DNA from: Chloroflexota bacterium | GTDB taxonomy: Bacteria; Chloroflexota; Anaerolineae; Promineifilales; Promineifilaceae | Assembly (NCBI GenBank): GCA_020629055.1 | Contig: JAHDEB010000011.1 | Location: 21,583-65,321, forward strand | DNA: 43,739 bases | Reading direction: 5' to 3' | Part shown: in pieces, positions 8,022-17,093 of the stretch | How the letters are laid out: each line of letters opens with the position of its first letter | How positions within the stretch are numbered: position 1 is the stretch's first letter | Notes under the pieces: generated by a model | The model's input: the letters and a program-made list of their open reading frames with translations, nothing else | What the model was told of the DNA's origin: nothing | Database searches by the model: none | Translations under genes and position numbers: made by a program

Positions 8022-8714
8022 ATGAGCATTAGAACCGAAACTTACACCCCATGGGGCAGAACGTTTGAAGAATACCTGACAATGTTTTCGCTTACAGACA
8101 CCGACCTGTCTGGCAAGATTTTAGGCTGTTCCGATGGCCCATCTTCTTTTAATAGCGAACTGACTCAGCGGGGCGGGCAAATCGTTTCGGTTGACCCTCT
8201 CTACGAGCTAACCCCAGATCAGATCCGCAAACTCATCGATGACACCTACCCTGAAGCGATGCGGTCATTCCACTATAAAAAGAGCCTTTTTATTTGGAAA
8301 AACCTGCGCAACGTGCATGCGATGGGGCGGATGCGTTTAGACGCGATGTACGAATTCTTATCCGACCTAGAATGGGGCAAAATGGAAGGGCGCTACCTGG
8401 CTGGAAATCTACCGATCATCCCTCTAACCGATCAAGAGTTTGATTTGGCCGTCTGCAGCCACTATCTATTTACCAGCACAACCCACATGACCACCCAATT
8501 CCACATCAACTCAATTGCGGAAATGGCACGGGTCGCCAAAGAAGTGCGCGTCTTTCCGCTTCTAGAAAACGGTGCCGTTTTGTCACGACACGTTCTGCCA
8601 ACGATCGCCGGTCTGCGTGACGCCGGATATCGGGTTCGCCTAGAAATGGTTGATTACGAGTTTTTGCCTGGTGGGGACCGCATGCTAACAGTGACAAGCG
8701 ACCCAACCAATTAG
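8022..8714 (+). CDS. SAM-dependent methyltransferase-like protein
   Basis: A 230-residue cytoplasmic protein with a class I methyltransferase-like Rossmann pattern. ILGCSDGPSSF (33-43) occupies the SAM-binding motif I position and VSVDPLY (55-61) the acidic second strand. A segment near 143-153 (DLAVCSHYLFT) matches the motif IV strand, and VRVFPLL lies in motif V-VI territory. Motif I has C-S-D in place of the usual GxGxG, a form I associate with a family of uncharacterised methyltransferases. No substrate can be suggested. It stands alone, with 237 bases to the divergent M20 gene and 274 bases to gatA. Confidence 0.6.
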   Translation: MSIRTETYTPWGRTFEEYLTMFSLTDTDLSGKILGCSDGPSSFNSELTQRGGQIVSVDPLYELTPDQIRKLIDDTYPEAMRSFHYKKSLFIWKNLRNVHAMGRMRLDAMYEFLSDLEWGKMEGRYLAGNLPIIPLTDQEFDLAVCSHYLFTSTTHMTTQFHINSIAEMARVAKEVRVFPLLENGAVLSRHVLPTIAGLRDAGYRVRLEMVDYEFLPGGDRMLTVTSDPTN

Positions 8715-8988
8715 ACAGATCCAAACCAAAATATCGCCTAGATAGACGGAGCCTCACATTCCGATCTTATTTCCCATAGAATCAGCCTGTTTCCCCTTAC
8801 AAATTTGTCCCCACTGCAGCCTGCGTCTAAAATAGCCTGTACGGAAAATACCCCTTCCCACAAAAAATATTCAGGCGATTCCAATAAAATAAATAAGCTA
8901 AAGAAGCCCCTTTTATCGCCTCACAACCATCCCGAAAAAGATTGCCCTAGGTTTAATTTTTCATGGATGGTCTTAGGCTGAAACTTTT

Positions 8989-10440
8989 ATGTCTTTAACC
9001 GAAAAAACCCTCACCCAGGTGCGGGATTTATTACGCAATGGCGAAACAAGCAGTGTCGCCTTAACTGAAGCGATTTTAAGCCGTATCGAGGCTGTTGATT
9101 CCGATGTGAAGGCGTATGTCCGCACCACGGCCGACCTTGCGTTAGAACAAGCGCGCGCGGCCGACGCGCGCATCGCGGCCGGCGAAAGCGGCCCTCTTTT
9201 GGGTGTCCCTGTCGGCATTAAAGACCTCATCTGTTCAGATGGTGTTGAAACAACGGCTGGAAGTAAAATTCTGGAAGGATTCAAGCCCCCCTACAACGCC
9301 TTTGTCACCGAAAAACTGAAAGAAGCCGGTGCTGTCATCGTCGGCATGACCAACACCGATGAGTTCGGCATGGGATCTTCGACTGAATATTCCGCTTACC
9401 AAACCACAAGCAATCCGTGGGACCTAACCCGCGTGCCAGGTGGCAGTTCGGGCGGTAGCGCCGCGGCTGTTAGCGGCAACATGGCCTACGGCAGTTTAGG
9501 GACAGATACGGGCGGTAGCGTTCGGACACCCGCGAGCTTCTGTAACTTGGTCGGTATTCGGCCGACCTACGGCCGGGTATCCCGTTGGGGCGTGATCGCC
9601 TATGCCTCTTCGCTAGACCAAATCGGCGCCTTTGGCAAAACGGTCCAAGATGCCGCCGCTATGTTGGGCGTTGTTGCCGGGCATGACCCGCGCGACAGCA
9701 CCAGCCTGCAGCACCCCGTCCCAGATTACGAAGCGTCGCTAACCGGCGATATCAAAGGGTTAAAAATCGGTGTCCCCAAACAATATTTTGTCGATGGGAT
9801 GAACGCCGAAGTTGAAGCGGCCGTGCGCGCCTCTTTAGACGTAATGGCCAACTTAGGTGCTGAAATCCATGAAATCGACCTTAACATGGCCGAATATGCG
9901 CTGGCCACCTATTACTTGATCGCCACCTCTGAAGCCAGCAGCAACTTGGCCCGCTACGACGGGGTCCGTTATGGGCCACGCGGCACCGGCAAAGATGTGA
10001 CAGAAACCACCATGCGAACTCGGGCCAAATTCGGTTCCGAGGTTAAAAGCCGCATTATGCTCGGCACGTTTGCCCTCAGCTCGGGTTATTACGACGCTTA
10101 CTATGGCAAGGCGCTCAAAGCACGGACCCTAATCATTCGGGACTTTGAAAAAGCATTTGAAAAAGTAGACGTTATCGCGACCCCCACCAGCCCCAACACC
10201 GCCTTCAAGATCGGAGACAACACAACAGATCCGCTGGCGATGTATTTGACCGATATTTATACGGTGTCACTCAACCTATCGGCCGGTTGTGGTCTCTCAG
10301 TTCCTTGTGGTTTCGACAGCAACAATTTACCCATCGGCCTTCAGCTGATGGGGAACACGCTGCAAGAAGAAACGATTTTAAACGCCGCATACGCTTACGA
10401 GCAGGCAACCGACTGGCACACCAAGCGACCATCGCTCTAA
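8989..10440 (+). CDS. gatA: Aspartyl/glutamyl-tRNA amidotransferase subunit A
   Basis: Amidase subunit of GatCAB, which turns Glu-tRNA(Gln) or Asp-tRNA(Asn) into the amide form by releasing ammonia from glutamine. The Ser-cisSer-Lys triad is in place: Lys78 in GVPVGIKDL, Ser153 in PGGSSGGSAA, and Ser177 in TGGSVRTPAS. At 483 residues it has the usual length and no truncation. It begins a run with a sugar-nucleotidyltransferase-like gene and gatB (gaps of 29 and 40 bases). The third subunit, gatC (about 95 residues), is not in this window and must lie elsewhere. Six or more CGGCCG sites fall in this gene. Confidence 0.97.
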   Translation: MSLTEKTLTQVRDLLRNGETSSVALTEAILSRIEAVDSDVKAYVRTTADLALEQARAADARIAAGESGPLLGVPVGIKDLICSDGVETTAGSKILEGFKPPYNAFVTEKLKEAGAVIVGMTNTDEFGMGSSTEYSAYQTTSNPWDLTRVPGGSSGGSAAAVSGNMAYGSLGTDTGGSVRTPASFCNLVGIRPTYGRVSRWGVIAYASSLDQIGAFGKTVQDAAAMLGVVAGHDPRDSTSLQHPVPDYEASLTGDIKGLKIGVPKQYFVDGMNAEVEAAVRASLDVMANLGAEIHEIDLNMAEYALATYYLIATSEASSNLARYDGVRYGPRGTGKDVTETTMRTRAKFGSEVKSRIMLGTFALSSGYYDAYYGKALKARTLIIRDFEKAFEKVDVIATPTSPNTAFKIGDNTTDPLAMYLTDIYTVSLNLSAGCGLSVPCGFDSNNLPIGLQLMGNTLQEETILNAAYAYEQATDWHTKRPSL

Positions 10441-10469
10441 AGCCAGCTTAAGGGCCATTCTCTCAACTT

Positions 10470-11243
10470 ATGAAAGTTATTTTTCTGCTCACCCACAACA
10501 ATTACCTCAATACACGGCTGGCCGACGGGACCGTGTTAAGTCAAATTTTGGCACAAACGCTCCCCTATGCGACAGATGGCTGCGTGTTTGTTACCGCTGG
10601 CAATTTAGTCGACGATAGCGTACTCGCCTTTGCAGAAAAATCGACTCGCCTAGAAGTATCGCCTGACGTAGGGAATGTCGGAGCGTTGCGCGCCTGCCGC
10701 GAAAACGGGCACCTCTCAGACGGCCCCTGTTTGGTCGTCCTAGACGGTACAATTGTTATCGCTAAATATGACGAAATTGAAGCCCAAACGACCGCAAAAA
10801 TCGTCTCTATCTTAGATCGTGCCTTTTGGTTTCGGTCAAAAGCGGCTTTAGAACAATTGCTTGATTGGGAAAGCAACGAAGATTTAGAAACAGAAACGAT
10901 CCGGCCGGACAAAATAATCTCGGTTGGGGATGTTGACGAACTCGTCAACGCCAATCGCCGCTTGCTGGGCATTGGCTACTCAAGCAAAAACGCGCTCGAA
11001 CGGAGCTATACAGAAGAGTTCGGGGTCATCCCACCCGTTTATATCCATTCTGAAGCGGAAATTTATTCTTCGATGCTCGGCCCCTATGTTTCGATCGGAG
11101 CTGGGGCGTTGGTGCAAAATTGTGTTCTAGAAAATTGTATCGTTGATGATGGGGCGGATATTTCGAATTTAAATTTAAAAGATTCGATTATCGGCCGCAA
11201 CCAAAAAATCGTGGGAACACCACAAACTATCTTAAAACTGTAA
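10470..11243 (+). CDS. Degenerate nucleotidyltransferase-like protein with left-handed beta-helix tail
   Basis: A 257-residue protein between gatA and gatB. The C-terminal part (about 185-257) has the hexapeptide rhythm of a left-handed beta helix: VYIHSEAEIYSSMLGPYVSIG, then VLENCIVDDGADI, then LKDSIIGRNQKIVG. This is as in GlmU, glucose-1-phosphate thymidylyl- and ADP-glucose transferases. The N-terminal part keeps the strand-helix outline of such nucleotidyltransferases but lacks the nucleotide-binding loop LxGGxGTRL: at that place it reads LLTHNNYLNTRLADG. At 257 residues it is also shorter than GlmU (about 450). It is therefore probably not a catalytic nucleotidyltransferase, or not one of the classical kind. 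Position suggests co-expression with the amidotransferase; a functional link is not shown. Confidence 0.65.
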   Translation: MKVIFLLTHNNYLNTRLADGTVLSQILAQTLPYATDGCVFVTAGNLVDDSVLAFAEKSTRLEVSPDVGNVGALRACRENGHLSDGPCLVVLDGTIVIAKYDEIEAQTTAKIVSILDRAFWFRSKAALEQLLDWESNEDLETETIRPDKIISVGDVDELVNANRRLLGIGYSSKNALERSYTEEFGVIPPVYIHSEAEIYSSMLGPYVSIGAGALVQNCVLENCIVDDGADISNLNLKDSIIGRNQKIVGTPQTILKL

Positions 11244-11283
11244 AAACGACCGTAAACCGGGACCGCGTCCCGCCAATTGAACT

Positions 11284-12738
11284 ATGAGCAAATACGAAGC
11301 AGTTATCGGATTAGAAATTCATGCAGAAATGCTGACAGAATCAAAAATGTTTAGCGGTTGCCGCGTGGTAGACAGCGTTGAAGCAGATCCAAATTCGGCC
11401 GTCGACCCATTAAGCCTGGGCATGCCGGGCATGTTGCCGGTGGTTAACCGAGACGCGATTGAAATGGCGATGAAAGTCGGCATGGCGCTTAACTGCGACA
11501 TTAATCAGTTCAATGCGTTTGAACGGAAAAACTATTTTTACCCCGACCTGCCCAAAGGGTACCAAATTACCCAGCTCGAAAACCCGATCGCCACAGAAGG
11601 ACATTTAGACATCGAGCTTGAGGATGGGACGACCAAACGGATTCGAGTGACTCGTGCTCACATGGAAGAAGATACCGGCAAGCTGTCCCATATCGGCAAA
11701 GGGATCTCTCTCGTCGACTACAACCGGGCCGGTGTCCCCTTGCTCGAAATCGTATCAGAGCCCGATATCCGCTCGGCCGAAGAAGCGTTGGCCTACGCCG
11801 CCAAAGTGCGTCAAATTTTACGCTATACCGGTGTCAACACCGGCGATATGGAAAAAGGGATTATTCGCTTCGAAGCCAACATTTCGATCCGGGAAGCGGG
11901 CACCGATGTGCTAAACACCCGTGTTGAGGTCAAAAACCTCAACAGCTTCCGCGCGATGACCGACGCGATTAACTATCAGCTCAAAGAGCAAGAACGCATT
12001 TACGAGGCGGGTGGTTCGATTGATCAAGAAACGTTGGGGTGGGATGAAGAGAAAAAGAAAACCTATTCACAGCGTAGCAAGGAAGATGCCCACGACTACC
12101 GCTATTTTCCAGACCCCGATTTACCCCCCTTGTTTGTAGACCAAGATTGGATCGACCGGGTTCGTAGTGAAATGATTGAGCTGCCGGATGCGAAAGTGGC
12201 ACGTTACCGGGACGAGCTGAGCCTATCCGCTTACGATGCAGATGTATTGGCAGAAGATCGCACCGTTGCCGAATGGTTTGACACGGCGGTCGCGGCCGGT
12301 GGATCAGCCAAAAAGGTTGCCAACTGGATCATCAACAATCTTTTTGCACATATGAACGAGTCTAAAGAAGAAATCACCGACCTTAAGATTTCTCCCGAAG
12401 GACTGGTTGAGCTAATCGGCTTAGTGGATGGTGGCACCATTAATAACAACACGGCCAAAGATGTATTGGTTGACATGCTGGCCAGTGGGCAAAGCGCCAA
12501 ATCGATTGTGGACGAAAAAGGGTTGGCTCAAGTTTCAGATGACGGAGCGATTCTTGAAATCATCGAAAAAGTCATTGCAGACAACCCGAAAATGGCGGCC
12601 GATTATGCCGGTGGCAAAACGAAATTACGCGGCGCGTTCATGGGCTTTGTCATGCGTGAGCTCAAAGGCAAAGGGAACCCGGGCATCGTCAATCAGCTAC
12701 TCGATAAAGCCTTGGCCGATTTAAGTGAAAGCGGTTAA
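11284..12738 (+). CDS. gatB: Aspartyl/glutamyl-tRNA amidotransferase subunit B
   Basis: Kinase-like subunit of GatCAB that activates the tRNA-bound Glu or Asp with ATP and receives ammonia from GatA. The opening EAVIGLEIHAEMLTESKMFS, then NYFYPDLPKGYQIT, HMEEDTGK, DYNRAGVPLLEIVSEPD and the DYRYFPDPDLPP block are diagnostic. The C-terminal YqeY-like tail domain (about 330-484) is complete. Length of 484 is standard. Together with gatA it shows that this organism uses the indirect route to Gln-tRNA and/or Asn-tRNA; which one cannot be decided here. Confidence 0.97.
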   Translation: MSKYEAVIGLEIHAEMLTESKMFSGCRVVDSVEADPNSAVDPLSLGMPGMLPVVNRDAIEMAMKVGMALNCDINQFNAFERKNYFYPDLPKGYQITQLENPIATEGHLDIELEDGTTKRIRVTRAHMEEDTGKLSHIGKGISLVDYNRAGVPLLEIVSEPDIRSAEEALAYAAKVRQILRYTGVNTGDMEKGIIRFEANISIREAGTDVLNTRVEVKNLNSFRAMTDAINYQLKEQERIYEAGGSIDQETLGWDEEKKKTYSQRSKEDAHDYRYFPDPDLPPLFVDQDWIDRVRSEMIELPDAKVARYRDELSLSAYDADVLAEDRTVAEWFDTAVAAGGSAKKVANWIINNLFAHMNESKEEITDLKISPEGLVELIGLVDGGTINNNTAKDVLVDMLASGQSAKSIVDEKGLAQVSDDGAILEIIEKVIADNPKMAADYAGGKTKLRGAFMGFVMRELKGKGNPGIVNQLLDKALADLSESG

Positions 12739-13183
12739 TTTTCGATCTTGGCGTTTAATCTCATTCACACAATGACCCAATAAAAAAGACGGGAGCCCTA
12801 AGCCAAACAGCCTGATTCTTAACATTAAGAATCAGGCTGTTTGCTTTATCTTCAAAATACAGTACTACTCTCCTACTCTCCCTCGAGTACCACGTGAAAA
12901 AACAGTTGCTCAAAACGCCTTTTGCATTTAAATTACTTACTAGGAACCAATCGTCTATCTCATGTCAAAAATGCCTTTTCTACAGGGGAAGGCCGTGAAA
13001 ATCTAATGACATAGTTCTTTAGTTCCTACTCCTAGCCATAATAGGCGATGCATTACGGTCAATTCACGTTTTCGCATTCCCCTTTATGCTATCATCCAAA
13101 AACGACTATAGAAAGTCTTATTGTAAGATGGCACCTTAGTAGTTGTTTCATGCTAACTATCGCCCAGTCTAAGCGATATAAAA
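12739..13183. other. Intergenic region between gatB and the GAF operon
   Basis: No convincing gene is seen in these 445 bases. They hold a long perfect hairpin at 12804-12843, and the promoter of the GAF operon must lie downstream of it. A weak candidate is TTCACG near 13066 with TATGCT 16 bases on, but I would not rely on it. A reading frame beginning at 13048 runs into the sensor gene out of frame and looks like noise. Confidence 0.6.
12804..12843. terminator. Perfect 18-bp hairpin after gatB
   Basis: An 18-bp perfect inverted repeat (12804-12821 with 12826-12843) around a four-base ACAT loop lies 65 bases after the gatB stop codon. The sequence that follows, CTTTATCTT, is only moderately T-rich. 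It most likely ends the gatA-gatB transcript. Confidence 0.7.
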
Positions 13184-15754
13184 ATGGGGAAACCGACCCA
13201 AACAAACGTTTTCCTCGACAACCGAATGCAATCAGAACCGTTTACACAATCAACAGGTTATTTAGAACGCAATGCAAAAAGGGTCAGCCTCACATTGCTC
13301 GCCTCAATCATCGGCGCGATCTCTATCGCTGTCTATGTGGCGTATGATTCAGGCCAAGATTTTATCTACTATTACGCTGGCTTTTTCTGCCTCGTAGGTG
13401 TTTTCTATGCGATTGGCACCGCCCTCGTTTTTAGAGGTCAGCGAATCGCCGGTATCGGGCTTCAGCAGTTCGCATTAATTTGCGGATTTACATCGATCAC
13501 CTTTAGCTTTGTTAATATCGCCATCAATATCGCCATCATCGTCGGCTTTTCCGTCTGGATGATCAGTGTATTGACCCTAGAAGATTATCATCAGTTTAGA
13601 GCAAGCCTTGTTGGAGTCTTTTTTGCCCTTGGCACCATTGTCGTTGACCTTTTCTGGCCTTACCCTCGCATTCTGTTAACAGGGGCGAATCTGGGAACAG
13701 TTGCAGTCGGTGTCGCTTTAATCAGCACATTTCTCTATCTCTTCTTTTCCAGCTTCAAAGCCTATAGCATTCGATCTAAGCTTATCGTTGTGACCGTTTC
13801 AATTGTGCTATTTGCAACCGCAATCCCTCTAATTGTGGCTGCCCAATTAACGCGTTCCGCCCTGACCGAATCGACACAGGTTGAGATTGAGCTGCGTGCC
13901 GAGCGTGTTGCATCTGAAATCACCACGCAATTAGACCGTCAAATCGACCGTTTGATCACCCTGGGCGACAACCAGCAAATAATTAATTTTGTAACGGCCG
14001 ACAGTATCGATGTTGAGCAATTCGATCCGGAAATTGTCGATCTCGTCCTAGAGCGACGCAACGAAATTTGGATCAACCAAGACGACGATTTCGTGCGTCA
14101 ACAACATTTTCCTTTTTATAGTCGTCTAAAAAACCCGGTTGGGGATATTTTAAGAAACTACACCCAGCAATTTGATGGGACAGAACAGCTTTTTATCGTT
14201 AATCGCTATGGATCTATTGTTGCAATGGCAAATGCCGATGATACCCCTGTCTATTTATATGATGAGACCGAGTGGTGGAAGCACATTATGGATTCCGCAA
14301 ATCAGGGGGCCTTTATTGGGCAACCTGAAGCGATCAGTAGCGGTTCAAGCTTAACAATCCCGATCGCTGTGCCGTTGCTCGATGCAAACAACAATTTAAT
14401 TGGGGCGATTTTCATCGCTTACTCAACCAACGATCTGATCCTTTCCCTAGGGACTACCGGATCAGAAGACGAGCAAACCGACTTTTCTCTTGTACTTGAT
14501 AGTCAATCTGTTTTGCCACTCGTCCCCGGACAAAGAGTCATACAAGCTTCCCCGGTTCAAGGGCCGCAAATTCAAGACTTGTATGAGATGAACTTTATAG
14601 AGCTAAGAAATCTAGAATCAACTGATCTTGTTACAGCAGCTCCCCTCCCACAGGACGCTGGAACAGCCAATATGATTCCGCCAGCATGGGGAGTGTTGGT
14701 ATCAAGGCCGCTTGAAACGGTTGAAGAGGTTATCCAGACCCAACAACGTACTCAGATATTTTTAGGTTTAGCCCTTGCCCTAATCGGCATCCTGCTTGCC
14801 CGCCTCCTCTCTAGAACAGTATCCGCCCCGATTGTAAAACTGGCTGGTGTTGCCCAACTTCTAAAATCGGGAGAGCTTTCAGCCCGGGCCGAGGTCGAAT
14901 CGGCCGATGAGGTTGGTGGATTGTCTTTGGCATTTAACGAAATGGCCGAACAATCTCAGCTGCTGGTTAACCAGCTAGAAAGCCGAGTGGCTGAAAGAAC
15001 ACAAGCGCTAGAAACATCGTTTCAAGTTAGTCAAACAATTTCGTCAATTAATGAAAAAGACGCCCTCGTCTTGTCCGTTGTCAACCAGCTCCAATCCGCG
15101 TTCGACTATTATCATGTCCACATCTATCTCTTCGATAAAATAAAAAACATGCTCTGCTTGGTCGCAGGCTCCGGCGAACCCGGAAAACAGCTACTAGAGC
15201 AGAACCATGCTTTAAGACCTGGACAAGGTCTCGTCGGCCGGGCAGCCGTTCACAACGTCAACGTTCTGGTCCCCGATGTTAATGATGATCCACAGTGGGT
15301 TGCCAATCGCCTACTACCTGACACCAAGTCAGAGTTAGCGGTTCCAATTACGCTAGCAGGTGAAGTACTTGGCGTTATCGACGTACAGGACGACGAAATC
15401 AGCCGATTTACAGAACAGGATGCGAACCTACTGCGCTCGATTGCAGACCAGGTCGCCGTGGCGCTTCGGAATGCGGAACAGTTTGAAAGTGCACGCTCAC
15501 GCGCCAATCGCGAGCTACGTCTAAACTCAGTACGCGAAAAAATATTAAGAACACAAGACATTGATTCAGCCATGAAAATTGCCGCACGAGAAATTAGCCA
15601 AATGTTGGGCAATAAGAGTGCGGCCGTCTATTTAAAACCTATGGATCCTGCGGAACCTGTCCAAAGCGAACCAGCATCTTCAAAGCCAAGCAATGGCAGC
15701 TCTTCCCCCCAGTCATCAAATGGAACCAACTCGTTGAATGGAGACCACAGTTAA
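13184..15754 (+). CDS. Membrane Cache-HAMP-GAF sensor protein without output domain
   Basis: An 856-residue sensor, first gene of the GAF operon. About six membrane helices fill residues 30-210. An extracytoplasmic region (about 225-520) has Cache-like features, including the strand pattern QLFIVNRYGSIVAMA. It is closed by a membrane helix near 527-547, a HAMP domain (about 548-600), and a coiled coil (ESRVAERTQALETSF). A GAF domain (about 630-775) carries FDYYHVHIYLF and SELAVPITL. The protein then has an N-terminal half-GAF tail (NRELRLNSVREKILRTQDI, ending AAVYLK) and a Ser/Asn-rich disordered end. No kinase, cyclase or DNA-binding domain is present. It overlaps the next gene by 17 bases if that gene starts at 15738. 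An alternative internal start is Met15 (13226). Confidence 0.85.
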   Translation: MGKPTQTNVFLDNRMQSEPFTQSTGYLERNAKRVSLTLLASIIGAISIAVYVAYDSGQDFIYYYAGFFCLVGVFYAIGTALVFRGQRIAGIGLQQFALICGFTSITFSFVNIAINIAIIVGFSVWMISVLTLEDYHQFRASLVGVFFALGTIVVDLFWPYPRILLTGANLGTVAVGVALISTFLYLFFSSFKAYSIRSKLIVVTVSIVLFATAIPLIVAAQLTRSALTESTQVEIELRAERVASEITTQLDRQIDRLITLGDNQQIINFVTADSIDVEQFDPEIVDLVLERRNEIWINQDDDFVRQQHFPFYSRLKNPVGDILRNYTQQFDGTEQLFIVNRYGSIVAMANADDTPVYLYDETEWWKHIMDSANQGAFIGQPEAISSGSSLTIPIAVPLLDANNNLIGAIFIAYSTNDLILSLGTTGSEDEQTDFSLVLDSQSVLPLVPGQRVIQASPVQGPQIQDLYEMNFIELRNLESTDLVTAAPLPQDAGTANMIPPAWGVLVSRPLETVEEVIQTQQRTQIFLGLALALIGILLARLLSRTVSAPIVKLAGVAQLLKSGELSARAEVESADEVGGLSLAFNEMAEQSQLLVNQLESRVAERTQALETSFQVSQTISSINEKDALVLSVVNQLQSAFDYYHVHIYLFDKIKNMLCLVAGSGEPGKQLLEQNHALRPGQGLVGRAAVHNVNVLVPDVNDDPQWVANRLLPDTKSELAVPITLAGEVLGVIDVQDDEISRFTEQDANLLRSIADQVAVALRNAEQFESARSRANRELRLNSVREKILRTQDIDSAMKIAAREISQMLGNKSAAVYLKPMDPAEPVQSEPASSKPSNGSSSPQSSNGTNSLNGDHS

Positions 15755-17093
15755 TAACAATCCCATGACAACGACTGTAGAACAACAACCGTCTCAGACG
15801 CTAGAAAGCTTTCGTGAATCGATATTATTCACCCTTCTAGCGGTATTTGGATTTGTATTTTTCGTAACCGGGGCATCGCTATTGGCTATTCCGGCCCTTG
15901 GCCAAATCATACCATCTTCACCCTCAATCAATTATGCTTTTAGCGGCATCTTACTTAGCTTTTTAGGCATCCTGTGCGGGCTCCTCTATGTCATCAAACG
16001 AGACTCCTATAACTTTAATAGCGGTGCTCTAATCGCATTAATCGCTATTGCAGGCACCTATTTTCTGTTTACCAACTGGCTGGTTGTTGGCATTTTAATC
16101 TTACTGATGGCGATTTTTGTCAGCTCGATTCTATTTACACTCCAAATAAGCATCGTCATTTTAATGCTGGCCCAAATGTTAGTCACCGCAGTGCTAACTT
16201 GGATCTCGTTTTCAACTCCGGCCGAGGTCTCGATCCTTAACCTGTCGGCCGCCGTCCCTTGGACCGTGTTATTTATTCAAATTTCACTTGTGACTACCTT
16301 GCTCTACATCTTAGGCATGGTGCTCTTAAATTCAAATAACCAAGCGATCCATAAACAAGAAATTTTAAAACAGCAGCTAGAAGATCAGCAAAAGATGCTA
16401 GAACAGCGCGTCAATGAGCACACTCGATCCCTTGATGTAACCCAAGAAGTGAATCGACTGATCAGTACGATTTTAGATGCCAATCGCTTATTGGGGGATG
16501 TTGTCGAAAAAATCCGAAATGCATTCGACTATTATCATGTGCAAATCTACCTGTTTCAGCCAGAGACCAATAGCTTAAAGATAGCGGGGGCAACCGGAGA
16601 AGCCGGCACCGCACTTTTAATTGGTGAGCACCAAATGCCCATGAACATCGGCATCGTCGGAAAGGCGGCCTCTCAAAATGAATCGCTTATTATCGATCGG
16701 GTCATCGACTCTGAAGATTGGGTCCCCAACAGTCTGTTGCCAGACACAGCGGCCGAAATCGCCGTTCCTATCATTTGGGACAATCAAGTATTGGGCGTTC
16801 TTGATGTGCAACAGAACAAACCATTTAAATCACCTAAACAAGATATTGAGGTACTGCAAACCATCGCCCTTCAGCTAGGAACTGCAATTAGCAACGTCAC
16901 AGTTTTCCAGCAGGCCGAAGAACAGCTAAATCGTGAGTTTATTTTGAACGAGATGGCTTTAAAACTGCAAGTAGCGCCCGACATCGAATCAGGCATGCAG
17001 GTCGTGGGCAGACATGTCGCAAAAATCTTAGATCCGGTGTCCGTTAAAGTATCGATCGATCCCGCACTGTTAGAGGAGGTTGAAACATCGTGA
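15738..17093 (+). CDS. Membrane GAF protein without output domain
   Basis: A 451-residue protein with about six membrane helices (28-205) directly joined to a coiled coil (about 208-240, rich in Gln/Glu/Lys). There is one GAF domain (about 250-395, with FDYYHVQIYLFQ, GIVGKAA and AEIAVPI) and a C-terminal half-GAF tail (NREFILNEMALKLQVAPDI, ending VSVKVSI). It has no large extracellular domain, so the membrane part itself may be the sensor or merely an anchor. The start is uncertain: ATG at 15738 overlaps the previous gene, and ATG at 15765 begins 10 bases after its stop. Neither has a strong ribosome binding site. The stop overlaps the next start in GTGA. Confidence 0.82.
   Translation: METTVNNNPMTTTVEQQPSQTLESFRESILFTLLAVFGFVFFVTGASLLAIPALGQIIPSSPSINYAFSGILLSFLGILCGLLYVIKRDSYNFNSGALIALIAIAGTYFLFTNWLVVGILILLMAIFVSSILFTLQISIVILMLAQMLVTAVLTWISFSTPAEVSILNLSAAVPWTVLFIQISLVTTLLYILGMVLLNSNNQAIHKQEILKQQLEDQQKMLEQRVNEHTRSLDVTQEVNRLISTILDANRLLGDVVEKIRNAFDYYHVQIYLFQPETNSLKIAGATGEAGTALLIGEHQMPMNIGIVGKAASQNESLIIDRVIDSEDWVPNSLLPDTAAEIAVPIIWDNQVLGVLDVQQNKPFKSPKQDIEVLQTIALQLGTAISNVTVFQQAEEQLNREFILNEMALKLQVAPDIESGMQVVGRHVAKILDPVSVKVSIDPALLEEVETS

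Noticed and set aside
8989-12738. Hidden gatC between gatA and gatB
   Set aside because: The only gene between them is a 257-residue beta-helix protein; no frame of about 95 residues with GatC features was found in the spacers.
13048-13347. 99-codon plus-strand frame at the head of the GAF operon
   Set aside because: It overlaps the sensor gene in another frame and is rich in His/Arg/Cys without any fold pattern.
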